From the NCBI RefSeq assembly GCF_002878395.1, contig NC_061118.1:130805435-130869434 (forward strand): a DNA stretch of 64,000 nucleotides. Reading direction: 5' to 3'. Every line of letters begins with the position of its first letter. Within the stretch, counting starts at the first letter, position 1. The stretch is from Capsicum annuum (lineage: Eukaryota; Streptophyta; Magnoliopsida; Solanales; Solanaceae). Positions 42,901 to 51,464 of the stretch are shown in pieces. The position numbers were made by a program, and so were the translations under genes. The notes beneath the pieces were generated by a model, which was not told the DNA's origin, made no database searches, and saw nothing but the letters and a program-made list of their open reading frames with translations.

Positions 42901-44977
42901 GAATCTTCGCATATAAGGTTTTACCAAGGGGATAGCTATTGCCAGAAAATCTTTGCACTATCTGATACTTTGCCTTATATTTGTCCGCTCTAAATATCCT
43001 ATTCACAAGAAGATAATGTTTTAATCATGTCAGGAATTTTCTGTTACCTCTTTCAGAACAAATCATGTCAGGAATGTGTTATTACTAGTAAATGAGAGCT
43101 TCAAAACTTCTTTGAACTTGGAATTGTAAAGCAGTAATTGCTGGCCAAAGAAATGTCATCGGCTTGCCTAATCTCTTGGCTCTGATATTGCATGATGTCC
43201 AAATCTTGTGTTCATTTTTATGGGAAAAATGCTATCATATTACAACAATGGCTTAAGTCATTGCCAGACACCTAAATTTGTTTCGAAAATTCATTTAGAC
43301 CCCTCAATTAAGGCTTGTACCTATTAGGTCCTTAACCCACCCGAATTTTGATCCTATCGGGCCTTTTTTGCCTAATCAGCAACAGACATGGAGTGTGTGT
43401 AATACACTCGCCTGACGTGGCAGAAATGACCAATAAAAAAAAACACGTGGTAAAAGAATTTTTAAAAAAAATTATAAGTTAAAAATCCAATTAAATAATG
43501 ACACTTGTGTGGGTCAAAAAATTATTTTAAAACAAAAATAGAAAAAAAAAATTATTTTAAAATAAAAAAAAAAAACAATAACTTAACCCTCCCACCCCCC
43601 ATCCCCAGTAGATTAATTCTTCTTCACTCCTCTCCATTTTTACTTTCTTCACTCTCCTCTGTTTTCATTTTTCAAAATCTGTTCCTGTTTTTTTTTTTTT
43701 TTTAATTCTTTGCTTCTATTTCATTTGATAAGGTTTCATCGGATTTTGGGATGGGTGGAGATAATTGGTGTTTTTCGATGGAAGGGGGGGTCGGTTTTTG
43801 TTGATGGGTCGCCGGAATGGAGCTGGGTTCATCGTTTTCGTCTCACCGGAGCTCCGGCGAGCTTTGACAGTGATGAAAAATGGAGAAAATCTAGTGGCAA
43901 CGTCTCTGGTGAGAACTCGCCGGAAAAAGGGTCTCTCGATCCTCTCTCAAGTCGCTATCCTCGCCTCCTCGCTCAATTTGTTTCTCCGTTCACCCTCACT
44001 CTCTCGATTCTCTTTGTCTCAGTGTGCGTGTCTATACGGAAAATGGAGTGTGTGCAGAGCTACTGTATGAATCTATGAACTATGTGTGTGACACCATGTT
44101 TTTTTCTCCTTTCACTCGTCGTCTGTGAGTGTGTATTTTTCTTACTGTGAATGAGAATTAGGGAGCATGACTGTGGGTGTGGGGTGAAGATGATGCGGGG
44201 TGGGGAGGGGTGATGAAGACGACGATGCAACGGGGTGTGTGTGTGTGTGTTTTTTTTAAAAAAAAAAATTAAAAAATTATATTAATAAAATAATTTAAGT
44301 CTAAGTTTTTTATTTAAAAAAAAGAGAAATATTATTTCTTTCTCCAATTCACGCGCCCAAGGAGAGTGTGTTACACTTTCCTTGCCAAATCAGCATTTTG
44401 TGCTTGATAGTTACTAATTTTACCACTTGAGGTGCCTGATAGGTACAGGTCTCAGTTGAGGGGCCTAAGTGAATTTTTGGGACAACTTTAGGTGTCTGGC
44501 GATGACTTAAGCCTACAACAATTAAAAAGAGTGTTACCATATTAGTGTGAGTCTCTGACTAGCCTTGTAACCTTTGGATACTTGTACACTCTTTGTCGTT
44601 GATATGAATGCGAGAACTTTACTATTAAGACATCCCTTATTGTCCGTTAAATTGTTTTCATCTTGATTGTCTTTTTCCTTTATCAGGAAACTTCCATTAA
44701 TCCACAAGGAGTGGCTGCAATGACATCTCCTCAAACACTTATTCGTCACATGCAAGGCCATTCAATCCATTGCATAGCTTCCGGTGGTCAAGCCCCAAAC
44801 TTCAAGTTCTTCTTCTATGCACAAAAAGCAGAGGAACCGGCTACCTATCTCGTAGAGTGTATAGTTAATTCATCGTCGTGTAAAGCACAGTTAAAGATCA
44901 AAGCTGATGATCAGAGTACATCTCAGGCCTTCTCAGAGTTGTTCCAGTCAGCCTTGTCCAAATTCGGATTTTTATAG
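24474..44977 (+). CDS. AP4B: AP-4 complex subunit beta (beta-adaptin family), complete 11-exon gene
   Basis: The large beta subunit of the AP-4 adaptor, a heterotetramer that selects cargo at the trans-Golgi network; in plants AP-4 sorts vacuolar proteins. Exons: 24474-24526, 24923-25439, 31616-31740, 35565-35763, 39298-39526, 39723-39889, 40096-40305, 41614-41724, 41914-42090, 42262-42705, 44687-44977. All borders are GT-AG, and phases join to 840 codons plus TAG, matching the expected length (about 840). The N-terminus is MAPPAQTH, with [15 protein letters not shown] beginning the trunk. The armadillo-like trunk spans about residues 20-590 ([42 protein letters not shown]). A Ser/Pro-rich hinge runs about 600-725 ([19 protein letters not shown]) and the beta-appendage about 730-840 ([20 protein letters not shown]). 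No disabling change was seen. The 3' flank has AATAAG at 45067, a weak polyadenylation signal. Confidence 0.96.
25790..26660 (-). mobile_element. Retroelement ORF1-like (DUF4283-type) fragment in AP4B intron 2
   Basis: The minus strand encodes [20 protein letters not shown], then [16 protein letters not shown], typical of the DUF4283/zinc-knuckle proteins of plant non-LTR retroelements. Other frames nearby are broken. No reverse transcriptase belonging to it was found, so it is a fragment. The first 350 bases of intron 2 (25440-25790) show nothing recognisable. Confidence 0.6.
26862..27902 (+). mobile_element. RTE-type LINE 3' end in AP4B intron 2
   Basis: It encodes the end of an RTE reverse-transcriptase [21 protein letters not shown], a stop in the Trp position at 26946-26948, [37 protein letters not shown] and [17 protein letters not shown]. 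It then continues, past an inserted 121-base MITE, to a 3' UTR. That UTR ends in the AAGATAGGGTTAAGGTCTGC-type tail shared with other RTE copies. It is 5'-truncated, as usual for LINEs. The tail abuts a Copia fragment at about 27902. Confidence 0.85.
27236..27356 (+). mobile_element. 121-base hAT-type MITE, copy 1
   Basis: The element runs from CTATGTTGCTCGGACTCTTC to a complementary end, GAAGAGTCTGCGCAACTTAG. It is flanked by a perfect 8-base duplication, GGTTTGGA (27228-27235 and 27357-27364), which defines it as hAT-type. It is inserted inside the RTE LINE, so it is younger than that insertion. Confidence 0.93.
27903..29480 (-). mobile_element. Ty1/Copia gag-protease-integrase fragment in AP4B intron 2
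   Basis: Read on the minus strand: the end of gag (29480-28796; [34 protein letters not shown]); the protease region near 28545-28380 with WFMDSGC and [10 protein letters not shown] (DSG active site present, followed by a stop in place of Ser); then the GAG-pre-integrase block ([32 protein letters not shown]) stopping at VKVQARS. There is no reverse transcriptase and no LTR, so it is truncated at both ends. It is bounded on the left by the RTE tail and on the right by an L1 tail. Confidence 0.83.
29481..29725 (+). mobile_element. L1-type LINE 3' tail in AP4B intron 2
   Basis: The plus strand reads [18 protein letters not shown] and then a 3' UTR beginning TTTCATAGAGAACTAT and GTGTAGGTTCT. 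It closely parallels the 3' end of the L1 copy at 38316-38915 ([30 protein letters not shown]). Without that second copy it would not be recognisable. A poly(A) end is not clear. Confidence 0.65.
29930..30480 (-). mobile_element. RTE-type LINE 3' end in AP4B intron 2
   Basis: The (CAA)n tract at 29932-29952 is the complement of the (TTG)n tail of Solanaceae RTE LINEs. It is followed by the shared tail (CCCACAAAGTGGGGTCTGGG, GTACGCAGTCCATACC). At 30330-30480 the minus strand encodes the ORF end ([27 protein letters not shown]). The duplicated block ACCCACCACACCCAAACTCT at 30255-30330 is an internal tandem repeat. Confidence 0.8.
30616..30736 (+). mobile_element. 121-base hAT-type MITE, copy 2
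   Basis: Ends CTAAGTTGCTCGGACTCTTC and GAGTACGAGCAACTTAG, with a perfect 8-base target duplication CACTTCTG at 30608-30615 and 30737-30744. It has the same length and orientation as copies at 27236 and 33385, with internal TGCGTGTCGG and ACGGGTGCGGCA conserved. Confidence 0.94.
30833..30984 (+). mobile_element. TS-type SINE (5'-truncated) in AP4B intron 2
   Basis: It carries the TS SINE body: an RNA polymerase III B-box-like GGTTCAAGCC at 30857-30866, AAATGCAAGGTAAGGCTG and CCCTTCCCCGGACACCG. A perfect 16-base duplication ATGTTAGATGGTGTTG flanks it at 30817-30832 and 30985-31000. The A-box end present in the 40484 copy is missing, so it is 5'-truncated. Confidence 0.9.
31170..31401 (+). mobile_element. 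tRNA-derived SINE with 14-base target duplication
   Basis: It starts with an A-box-like TGGCCTGGTGGTAATTGG and a B-box-like AGTTCGATTTCC (about 31226-31238), and ends in an A-rich tail. The perfect duplication AAGTATTGATCCAG at 31156-31169 and 31402-31415 sets both ends exactly. It lies in AP4B intron 2, 200 bases upstream of exon 3. Confidence 0.92.
32840..33360. repeat. Diverged dispersed repeat, two related copies, in AP4B intron 3
   Basis: Segments at about 32840-33010 and 33100-33350 share phrases such as GATTGCCCAA(A/G)A(C/T)CATAT, ACAACAA(C/T)TC, CATG(T/C)C and GGGCTCC(C)A(G/A)TGTTGGAT. They look like partial copies of one Solanaceae dispersed repeat. No coding function is assigned. 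The interval 31741-32840 shows nothing recognisable. Confidence 0.45.
33385..33505 (+). mobile_element. 121-base hAT-type MITE, copy 3
   Basis: Ends CTATGTTGCTCAGACTCGTC and GAAGAGTCCCCGCAACTTAG. The length is exactly 121, like the other two copies. The flanking 8-mers CTTAACAG and CTTAGCGT match in only part, so the target duplication has decayed. It lies in AP4B intron 3, same orientation as copies 1 and 2. Confidence 0.88.
34021..34110. repeat. 41-base tandem duplication in AP4B intron 3
   Basis: AGCTGATAAAATCACTTGTT begins at 34021 and again at 34062, with only small differences between copies. No other feature is seen between the 121-base MITE and the Stowaway element. Confidence 0.85.
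34166..34399. mobile_element. Stowaway-type (Tc1/mariner) MITE in AP4B intron 3
   Basis: The left end CTCCCTCCATCCGAATTTAT and the complementary right end (ACATAAATTGGGAAGGGCAAG) form the classic Stowaway terminal repeat, flanked by TA on both sides (34164-34165 and 34400-34401). The length is 234 bases. The rest of intron 3, 34400-35564, shows nothing recognisable. Confidence 0.9.
35855..36075 (+). mobile_element. tRNA-derived SINE with 13-base target duplication
   Basis: A-box-like TGGCTGAGTTGGTTGAGC at 35868-35885 and B-box-like GGTTTGAAACCC at 35912-35923, ending in a CAACAACAAAA tail. The perfect duplication TAATAATCCAGCT lies at 35842-35854 and 36076-36088. It lies at the start of AP4B intron 4, about 90 bases after the donor. 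Confidence 0.92.
36275..36795 (-). mobile_element. RTE-type LINE ORF end in AP4B intron 4
   Basis: The minus strand encodes [39 protein letters not shown] and [17 protein letters not shown], then, after a break, [20 protein letters not shown] ending RIRVEG-stop. This is the same family as the copies at 26862 and 29930. Here the Trp before MKWRL is retained (RWMKWRL), unlike the copy at 26946. The (TTG)n tail is missing. The stretch 36800-37290 shows nothing recognisable. Confidence 0.85.
37290..38315 (+). mobile_element. L1-type LINE 3' end with poly(A) in AP4B intron 4
   Basis: It encodes the region after reverse transcriptase, including the zf-RVT zinc-binding block: [46 protein letters not shown], then in another frame [17 protein letters not shown] and [16 protein letters not shown]. 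One frameshift lies near 37850. It ends in a 14-A tract at 38302-38315. It is 5'-truncated. Confidence 0.85.
38316..38915 (+). mobile_element. Second L1-type LINE 3' end, adjacent to the first
   Basis: It begins right after the poly(A) of the first L1. The fragments [15 protein letters not shown], a degenerate HLLLHC region and [20 protein letters not shown] show the same zf-RVT family with many breaks. It ends in 15 A at 38901-38915. The close spacing suggests insertion into or next to the earlier poly(A). Confidence 0.8.
39900..39971. repeat. (CT)n-(CA)n-(C)n microsatellite next to a splice donor
   Basis: (CT)n at about 39900-39916, (CA)n at about 39919-39965, then a C run. It starts 10 bases after the AP4B intron 6 donor at 39890 and fills about a third of that 206-base intron. 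Length is likely to vary between plants. Confidence 0.95.
40409..40454. repeat. Perfect 23-base tandem duplication in AP4B intron 7
   Basis: GCATTGCAAGCGTGTCCACA plus ATC occurs twice head to tail with no mismatch (40409-40431 and 40432-40454). Perfect identity suggests a recent slippage event or a sequencing or assembly duplication. Confidence 0.93.
40484..40648 (-). mobile_element. TS-type SINE, near full length, in AP4B intron 7
   Basis: Read on the minus strand it starts GGAGCCTTGGAGTAACTGGT (A-box region), then TTGTTGCCATGTGACCAGGA, the B-box-like GGTTCAAGCC, and ends GTGCACCGGGCTTCCCTTTT. It includes the 5' part missing from the copy at 30833. No clear target duplication was found. Confidence 0.85.
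40705..40874. mobile_element. MITE with AAGAGCCTGTTTGG terminal repeats in AP4B intron 7
   Basis: The left end AAGAGCCTGTTTGGATT and right end AATTCAAACAGGCTCTT are inverted complements over about 17 bases with one mismatch. The element is 170 bases and AT-rich, with an internal GGCTTTTGACTT / AAGCACTTTT style common to small hAT-type MITEs. The target duplication is unclear, so the superfamily is open. Confidence 0.8.
43243..44523. mobile_element. Non-autonomous TIR-MULE (Pack-MULE-like) in AP4B intron 10
   Basis: Long inverted repeats of roughly 190 bases at the ends: left GGCTTAAGTCATTGCCAGAC and ACCTAAATTTGT; right, on the other strand, GGCTTAAGTCATCGCCAGAC and ACCTAAAGTTGT, continuing through (A/C)CTGTACCTAT and the TAATACACTC / TAACACACTC region. 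Long terminal repeats without a transposase fit a non-autonomous MULE. The interior at 43740-44090 is GC-rich (CGCCGGAATGG, CACCGGAGCTCCGGCG) and unlike the rest, possibly captured host sequence. The exact ends and target duplication are uncertain. Confidence 0.7.
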
Positions 44978-45180
44978 TCACTCGGATGAACCCTCTTGTT
45001 GTAACTCTTCTTAGAAGGTATTAGTGGATTCTCATTCCTTTTGTAATTTTATTTTGTAGCAAGTTCAATAAGAGTCACAATGTGGTGTACAACATGAGTC
45101 TATTAAGTGTTTCATGCTCGTACCTTGTAATTCTACGGCAAAATATTTACTTTTGTACCTTGTGATTGAATAGAAAAGTC
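44978..45180 (+). other. Probable 3' UTR of AP4B
   Basis: Sequence after the stop codon, T-rich, with AATAAG at 45067-45072 and TTGTAATTTTATTTTGTAGC just before it. It contains no transposon sequence. The true cleavage site is unknown. Confidence 0.45.
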
Positions 45181-46109
45181 CCACGGGCACGTGGTGGTGG
45201 TCCTTTGTGACCAATTTCAAGTGATCTTTTCCAAATTTTATCTGTTTATCTGTATTTTTTCTGTATCAACTAGCTAGTGTATTTCAAGACCAAATTTGTC
45301 TGATTTATTAGGCATATTTTGTTGTATTACATGCACTGGGTAGCAAAATGAGAAATAAAGGTGCTAAGAATTCTGAGCAACAAGCTATTAAATATTTTTG
45401 ATTACCCTTACAAAAGACGTGTGGTTGTATTACTGCCGTCGATAAGGAAATGAAAGATCTTTCAAAGATGTTTCTAGGAATTTTGAAAAAAATTAAAGAA
45501 TTAACTAAAAATTTGAAGGAAACTTATCAAGATTTCAATGAGGAAACGAGTAATCCAAGCTCACCAACACCCCAAAATCTCCCAATGAATACTCTTCCAA
45601 CTTTCCACACTCTCTAGGGCTCCAAGTTCTTGAGATTTATGAAGAAGAGGAGAAAATCGGACAAAGGATAATATACTGCGTATCTATCATTGTTTATTAC
45701 TATTTCTTCTGCAAAATGCTAAAATTCTTTTTTAGTCTGTATATCTATTTTTGTTCTTTTTGTATGTAGTAACATGTGTATGTATGTAGTACTTAGTTAC
45801 CAACCAAAACTCAACACTGAAATTTTGTATTGACTGATCCATATATCCCAAGAGAACAGTTTTATAATGTTTGAAATATTTTTGATGGAAAATTTTCTTG
45901 AGTCTGTTTTCATTTATGGTCAATATGTATGTGTCAAATCATATTGTAACGAATGAATGAATTAAAAGTGCAAGATAAAATGTTTCATCCTTTTCCTCCA
46001 ACCCCCTCTCCCATAAGTTCTCCCAAAACAAGTTGTGAAGGCTTCTCGGGCAAAAGAGAAAAGAAACTTTTTGTGGATATTAGCATGAAGGGACGACATT
46101 TTGGCTTCA
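45181..46109. other. Intergenic stretch with no recognised feature
   Basis: AT-rich DNA downstream of AP4B. The run 45440-45600 is purine-rich and mildly coding-like (KEMKDLSKMFLGILKKI in one frame), but is short, has no clear start or neighbours, and matches no family I know. Confidence 0.4.
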
Positions 46110-46432
46110 CTACGGGTGTACAAATCAAATCATCAAGTCAAACTAAACCGAAGAGCCAAACCAAACTGAGAAAAACAATCGACTTATGGTTTGGTTTGGT
46201 TGGTTTGACGTTTGAAAAAAAAAAAAAACTGACCATTCTTGATTTGGTAAGGCAAACCGAACCCAAATCAAACCGACATAATATATGTATGTGTGTGTGT
46301 ATGTGTGTGAGTGTATATATATATATATATGCATGTATATAATTTAACTTTTTATACATAAGGTATTAATTATAATCTACTTTTTAAATACTTTTTCAAT
46401 TAATTTTATTTATTTTCAATATTTAAAAAGTA

Positions 46433-46482
<50 letters not shown>

Positions 46483-46878
46483 TATTTGGTCCTTTAAGTT
46501 GTAATATTTATCCATTAATTATTAATAAAATGATCCAAAATCCAATATAAACTTAAAACCTAAACTTTTCACTCTTCATCTTATTTTTTAGTTTCAAGAG
46601 AGTTTTTCACTTCTCAATTTTTCATAGTTGTGGTTTTTCATTAGTACATGAGTGAAAACATACTTGATATAAACTTCAATCACAATATAATTGTAAAAAA
46701 TAAAGATTATAAAAAAACCCGAGAAAACGAAAAAAATCGAAAGAGCCGACTAAAACCTAAACCGAAAAAACCGATTTTATGTTGGTTTGATTTGGTTTAT
46801 AGTTTTAATAAACCGACATAATTGGTTTGTCTTCTTTTCAATAGAAAACCAAACCAACCCAACCTATGTACATCCCTA
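46110..46878. mobile_element. hAT-like non-autonomous element rich in GGTTTGG motifs
   Basis: Ends CTACGGGTGTACA and (complement) TAGGGATGTACAT, flanked by the perfect 7-mer GGCTTCA at 46103-46109 and 46879-46885 (an 8-mer with one mismatch). Subterminal regions are full of GGTTTGGTTTGG and AAACCGAACC copies in both orientations. The interior holds (GT)n near 46290 and (TA)n at 46437-46479. It has no coding capacity. The hAT call rests on the terminal motif and target length. Confidence 0.75.
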
Positions 46879-46940
46879 GGCTTCAGAACTAATGGGAGTT
46901 GATAACAACTCTCAAAGAATCAAAACCTCATAGGGTGTCT

Positions 46941-48559
46941 GGGTGTGCATCGATCGGTTTGATTTGGTTTTATGTGTTATTGATTCTCGATTTTTAAATA
47001 TGCAAAATCAATAACTAACTAATAAGATATTTTTTTTATCGGTTTTTGGTTGATCGGCTGTTCAATTTTCTATTTAACCAATAAGAAAATACTCATAAAA
47101 TAGAAATAGTAACAACTAATATAAAAAAAATAGAATTTTAGTTGCCGCCAAACTCCTACACAATACGTTTTCATTAATAAGAATCTTCAAACTTGAACTG
47201 AATGTTAGTTCCAAAAAAAACTAAATCCTAGTTATTGTAAGCTAATGAATGCTTCAAGCTTTTCAATACGGCAATACCCGTGCTTTGTATTGTACCTTTT
47301 TGCCCTGAATAGATTAATATATTGTGAATCAATGAACTGTAAATAAGTAAAAAATTGTCTTTTCACTTATTTTTCTTCAATTATTATATTTTTAGCTTTT
47401 TATTGTACAATTAGTATGACTTTACTATAATTAATAACCGTAATTACATTAATTCTCTTTTATTTTTCTATTAGGATTCACAAAATTGCATTCCTATTAA
47501 ATTATGGGCTCTACGAAAATTGATCTCAAAGGATTAACAATCACACGACAAAGGAGAGTCCTAATAGACCATGGGTTGTGAGTCTATATATATGCCTATT
47601 ATTTTTATTTTTTTTTCTAAAAAGAAAAAAGCTTCAATAGGATTCTATAGTTATTGTACATAGGATTTGCAGTAATATTTCTTATGAAAGCATATAATTC
47701 TGGTAAACTTTGTTTTATAGCTTTTTATTGTATTTTACATTGTTTATTTTATTGCATGTTAACATTAGTTTTGTTGGTGATACTAACAAATCGTCCTTTT
47801 TTGTTCGTAAGCGGCGTTTGTTATTGAGTCTCTAACGTAACTTTTTTGTTTAATTTCAAGGTTCATATTTCCTTTTCTATTACGTTGGTTATATTTATCA
47901 GAACAACAAAACATCTTTTCATGGTTATAGAATCTCCAACATAATTTTGTGATTTTTAGATTTTAGATTTTCCTTTTTATTATATTGGGTTTGTTTATCA
48001 TTATCTTCATTATGTGTATTTATATATTATATCCGCTACATCATATTAATCATAAAAATTAGATATATAGTCATATTTATCTGTTCAGTTATAAAAGTCT
48101 TAAAAATTAACTGCTTTAATGCACATTAAGTATTCGTTTTTTTGGTTATGCAAAAAGTATTAAATTTGCTCAGATTAGGTGAACGTTTGATTCAAAAGTA
48201 TAAAATATGTGTGTTTTTATTTTTTTTCCCTTAAAGTATATATCATTAATTATTTTGTTAATTTATATTAATTACACCTTACTATTTTGTTAGATTTGAG
48301 TCCTTATTTTTGCAAGATTTGATATGGTAAATTTGTGAATGAACAGAATATTGTCTTATTGTTCTCAACTTGTTTTGAAAGTGTCTCAAAATTTCAATAG
48401 ATATGTATATCTATTGAAGAGTTATGTATCATATCTCTACATTATTGATGGAAGACTAGAGAAAAAGGATAATAATGCATAAAATTAGTTAAATTATTTT
48501 TATATATAATTTTATTAATCAATGCGAGATATAAGTGCAAAGCACGTACACTATGCTAG

Positions 48560-48591
<32 letters not shown>

Positions 48592-48825
48592 ATAAGCAAC
48601 ATAATTATTTATATATAAAATATAAATTGGGGTAAAACAATAATTTAGCATATCCTTATTGGGTTATCGGTTAACTCAATAAGTTGAAATCGGAATCGAA
48701 CCGTTTACCCAATAAATTTTTTATAAAACCAATTAAAAAACTGTTAATACAATACTCAATACCAATAATTCAATAATATTTTTATTGGTTCGATTTATAG
48801 ATCGGTTAGATTTTTGCACACCCCT
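46941..48825. mobile_element. Second terminal-inverted-repeat element, about 1.9 kb, non-coding
   Basis: The left end GGGTGTGCATCGATCGGTTT is matched by the right end, which on the other strand reads GGGTGTGCAAAAATCTAACC. Both subterminal regions contain (A)TCGGTT motifs. The interior has no reading frame of note and contains a (TA)n tract at 48560-48588. Because the 9-base ends lack a clear target duplication, I cannot exclude that two different elements supply the ends. Confidence 0.5.
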
Positions 48826-48834
48826 ACTAAGACA

Positions 48835-50111
48835 TACACCACTTGAAAGTTTAAATGCACTTCAGACAAAAAGTTGAAAAGAGCTACTATATAGCCAACT
48901 TGGTGGGTGCAACCTTGCACATCTTAACACACTAGCTTTTCTAAAATTCAACTCATAAGAACATGTGATGGATAATGTTGTCACGTTCCAAAATAATTCC
49001 TAGACGTGACTGGCTCCCGCTAACACCACTTGTCGGGAGAACCAATCTTCCTTACACTTTACCGATTACTAAGCACTAAAATAGGGTATGTGCAACTCCA
49101 ACACATCAATAAATAACAAATAATCATTCAACAAAATTTCATAACCAAACTGTAAATTCAACAATCACTCGTGAACTAATTCTTTGTTCCAAATCCCACA
49201 CTAAGACATGGAGCATCTAAAATAGAGTTACATAATTTAAAACTTTGAGAATGCAAATCCAATGAAAAAAACATAAACTAGATAGACAAAGATAAAAGGA
49301 AAGCCTCCACAAACAATGTGAAGGTTCACCTTGGCAATAGAATCCTTACGAAGGAACTGTCACCCACTAGTTTCACCTTGCGCGTTAGTATCTGCAGACA
49401 TGTAAGTAAGGAGTGAGATATATATAAATATAACTCAGTAAGATCATTGGCTCGCTGCTTTAAGTACTTTTGGGACTAATATTAGAAAATACAATAACAC
49501 CAAGAACGTAGAGTTATTTCATGCAGAAATTATATCATAATAAAGTGACCAGTGATGCCCAACAATCCTTCATCAAGAACCATATACCTCAATACAATTC
49601 ATACAAAGCACTTATCATAATTTGTAATTAAAGTAATTAACCAACACTAGAAATTTTGGGCAACATACACGATGCGCCAAATACATCAAGAGTATACACA
49701 AAACTCGAAAGCATACACAATGCCCCATATCAAATCAACAAGCATACACAATACTCAAGGGAAGCATACACAATGTCCCATATCAAATCAACAAGCATAC
49801 ACAATGCTCAAGAGAAGCATACACAACGCCCCAATGAAATTAATAAGTATACGCAATGCCCCAATCTCACAATAGACAATCATATTACATCACGAAATAA
49901 TTTATAACAAGAGAATTGATATTCTTAAACATAAAGTATATATGGCTGGCCTTGAAGGCCACCGATTCTGCCAAACACACGCTCGTCCCAGCACATGGAC
50001 CGGGCAGACAAAAATAAAATTTTAAAATAATATTTAAAAAGCAAGCACTCAAAGCTTAAAGTCTCACATACCTCACTAATAATAAGTTCTCCAACCCGGC
50101 AATGTGTGGAA
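48835..50111. other. Unresolved repetitive sequence left of the Athila element
   Basis: Contains TGTCACGTTCCAAAAT, a GGCTCCCGCTAACACC stretch and GGCTGGCCTTGAAGGCCACC near 49943. The composition resembles LTR-retroelement non-coding sequence, but no LTR pair, PBS or reading frame could be assigned. It includes a short tandem array at 49700-49870. Confidence 0.4.
49700..49870. repeat. 53-base tandem array built from GCATACACAATG units
   Basis: GCATACACAA starts at 49711, 49742, 49764, 49795 and 49817. The alternating spacings 31 and 22 give a 53-base higher-order unit. A diverged copy (GTATACGCAATGCCCC) follows at about 49847. CCATATCAAATCAACAA is shared between units. Confidence 0.85.
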
Positions 50112-51451
50112 TGATAACACTCAAATTACACTCTTGAATGGGTGTAAGCGACCGTTGTCAATATAATAACCCAACTTAGGTTGGGGTCGAATCTATAAGG
50201 AGTGAAAGCATGGAATTCAAATTTCAAGAATATTGATAGTCTGCTAAAAGATGACCCATAGTGTGAATAAAGCAAGCATAAATGTAAAATGGGGGATTTA
50301 GTTTGAATGTGTTTATAAATGACAACTACTTCAATTTTAGTGCACTAGCTTGACGTTGAAGAATGCTAAGAGTGAGTTCAATTAAGAATAAGTCTTAGGG
50401 TTATGCAATTATAGGTGTGGGATCATGCATGGGTATTTAGCCATTTATTTAACTTTTAGCTAAAAGTCATGGGTAGACTAGATGCCAACGTATTGGTGTC
50501 AATCTTTCAGTTACAACACCAGATTTCACAAATGGATTCTTTCGAACACCTCACAAGTGTGATAGTTTTCCACATCTATTGCCTCAATTGACATCCTTAA
50601 GTCTAAGAGATATCATTAAATGAAATGAATCAAGTTATTAGTTGCATTTATTCTTCACCCATGTCCTCTTTTTCAAGAATGACATGGGTTCTAGGGTGGT
50701 TGAAGTTTGCAACCCCCAATTCTCAATTAATTCATGAAATAAATGCAACGCCTATCAAAACTAACTAATTAGCTAAGACCCACGCACTACCACTACCTAA
50801 GCAAGCATAACCCCAAGATTGGAAATTAGTTACTCATAGATAAAAAGGATAAGAATATCCAAAGTTATCATTAACTTCATCCATGAGAAATAGAGACAAT
50901 GTAGTTCCATACTTGGGGTTACAATAATGGTTACAATAATTATTCAATGGAAAATCACTAACGTATATTTTTCAAATGGAAAATCACTAACATATATTTT
51001 TCATTCAAGCATAGTACAAATTTCTCAAAAGATGAAAAGATAGATGCTAAAGAGAAGAGAGAAGCTAAAAAGCTAAAAGAGAGGCTATCTTCAAAAGATA
51101 AAAACTAGGTCTTGAAAGATGAGCTAAAAACTTCCTTTTAAACTCCACTCTACATTTGATGGAAATTACAAAACTGCTGCCACCTTGTTCTTGATCTGCT
51201 TGAGAAGATCCAAAGAGAATGAAGAGCAGATGGCAAGCAGCTCCAAAGCAGATATGAAGCAGATGCGAAGCAGATGACTCATTTCCTTCACATTTGGCCT
51301 CTTGATGACTTGAATGACTTGCTCAGTCTTCTCTTTTTACTTTTACCTACATAAATGGGCATTCCGTAAGAGAGTACCATCAAATCAATGGAAAAACATG
51401 ATAATTTAGGCTTAAAAGGTGCTAGCAAGTCGTCAAATTGATGACTTATCA
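50112..51451 (-). repeat. 3' LTR of the Athila element
   Basis: 1340 bases beginning TGATAAC and ending TTATCA, a short inverted terminal match. The sequence aligns with 61481-62575. It contains a GC-richer run at 51175-51285 with repeated GCAGATG(C/G) and GATCTGCTTGAG phrases. Confidence 0.92.
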
Positions 51452-51464
51452 ACCCCCTAAACTT
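51452..51464 (-). promoter_or_regulatory. Polypurine tract of the Athila element
   Basis: On the minus strand AAGTTTAGGGGGT directly precedes the TGATAAG start of the 3' LTR. This is the plus-strand DNA priming site in reverse transcription. Confidence 0.8.
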
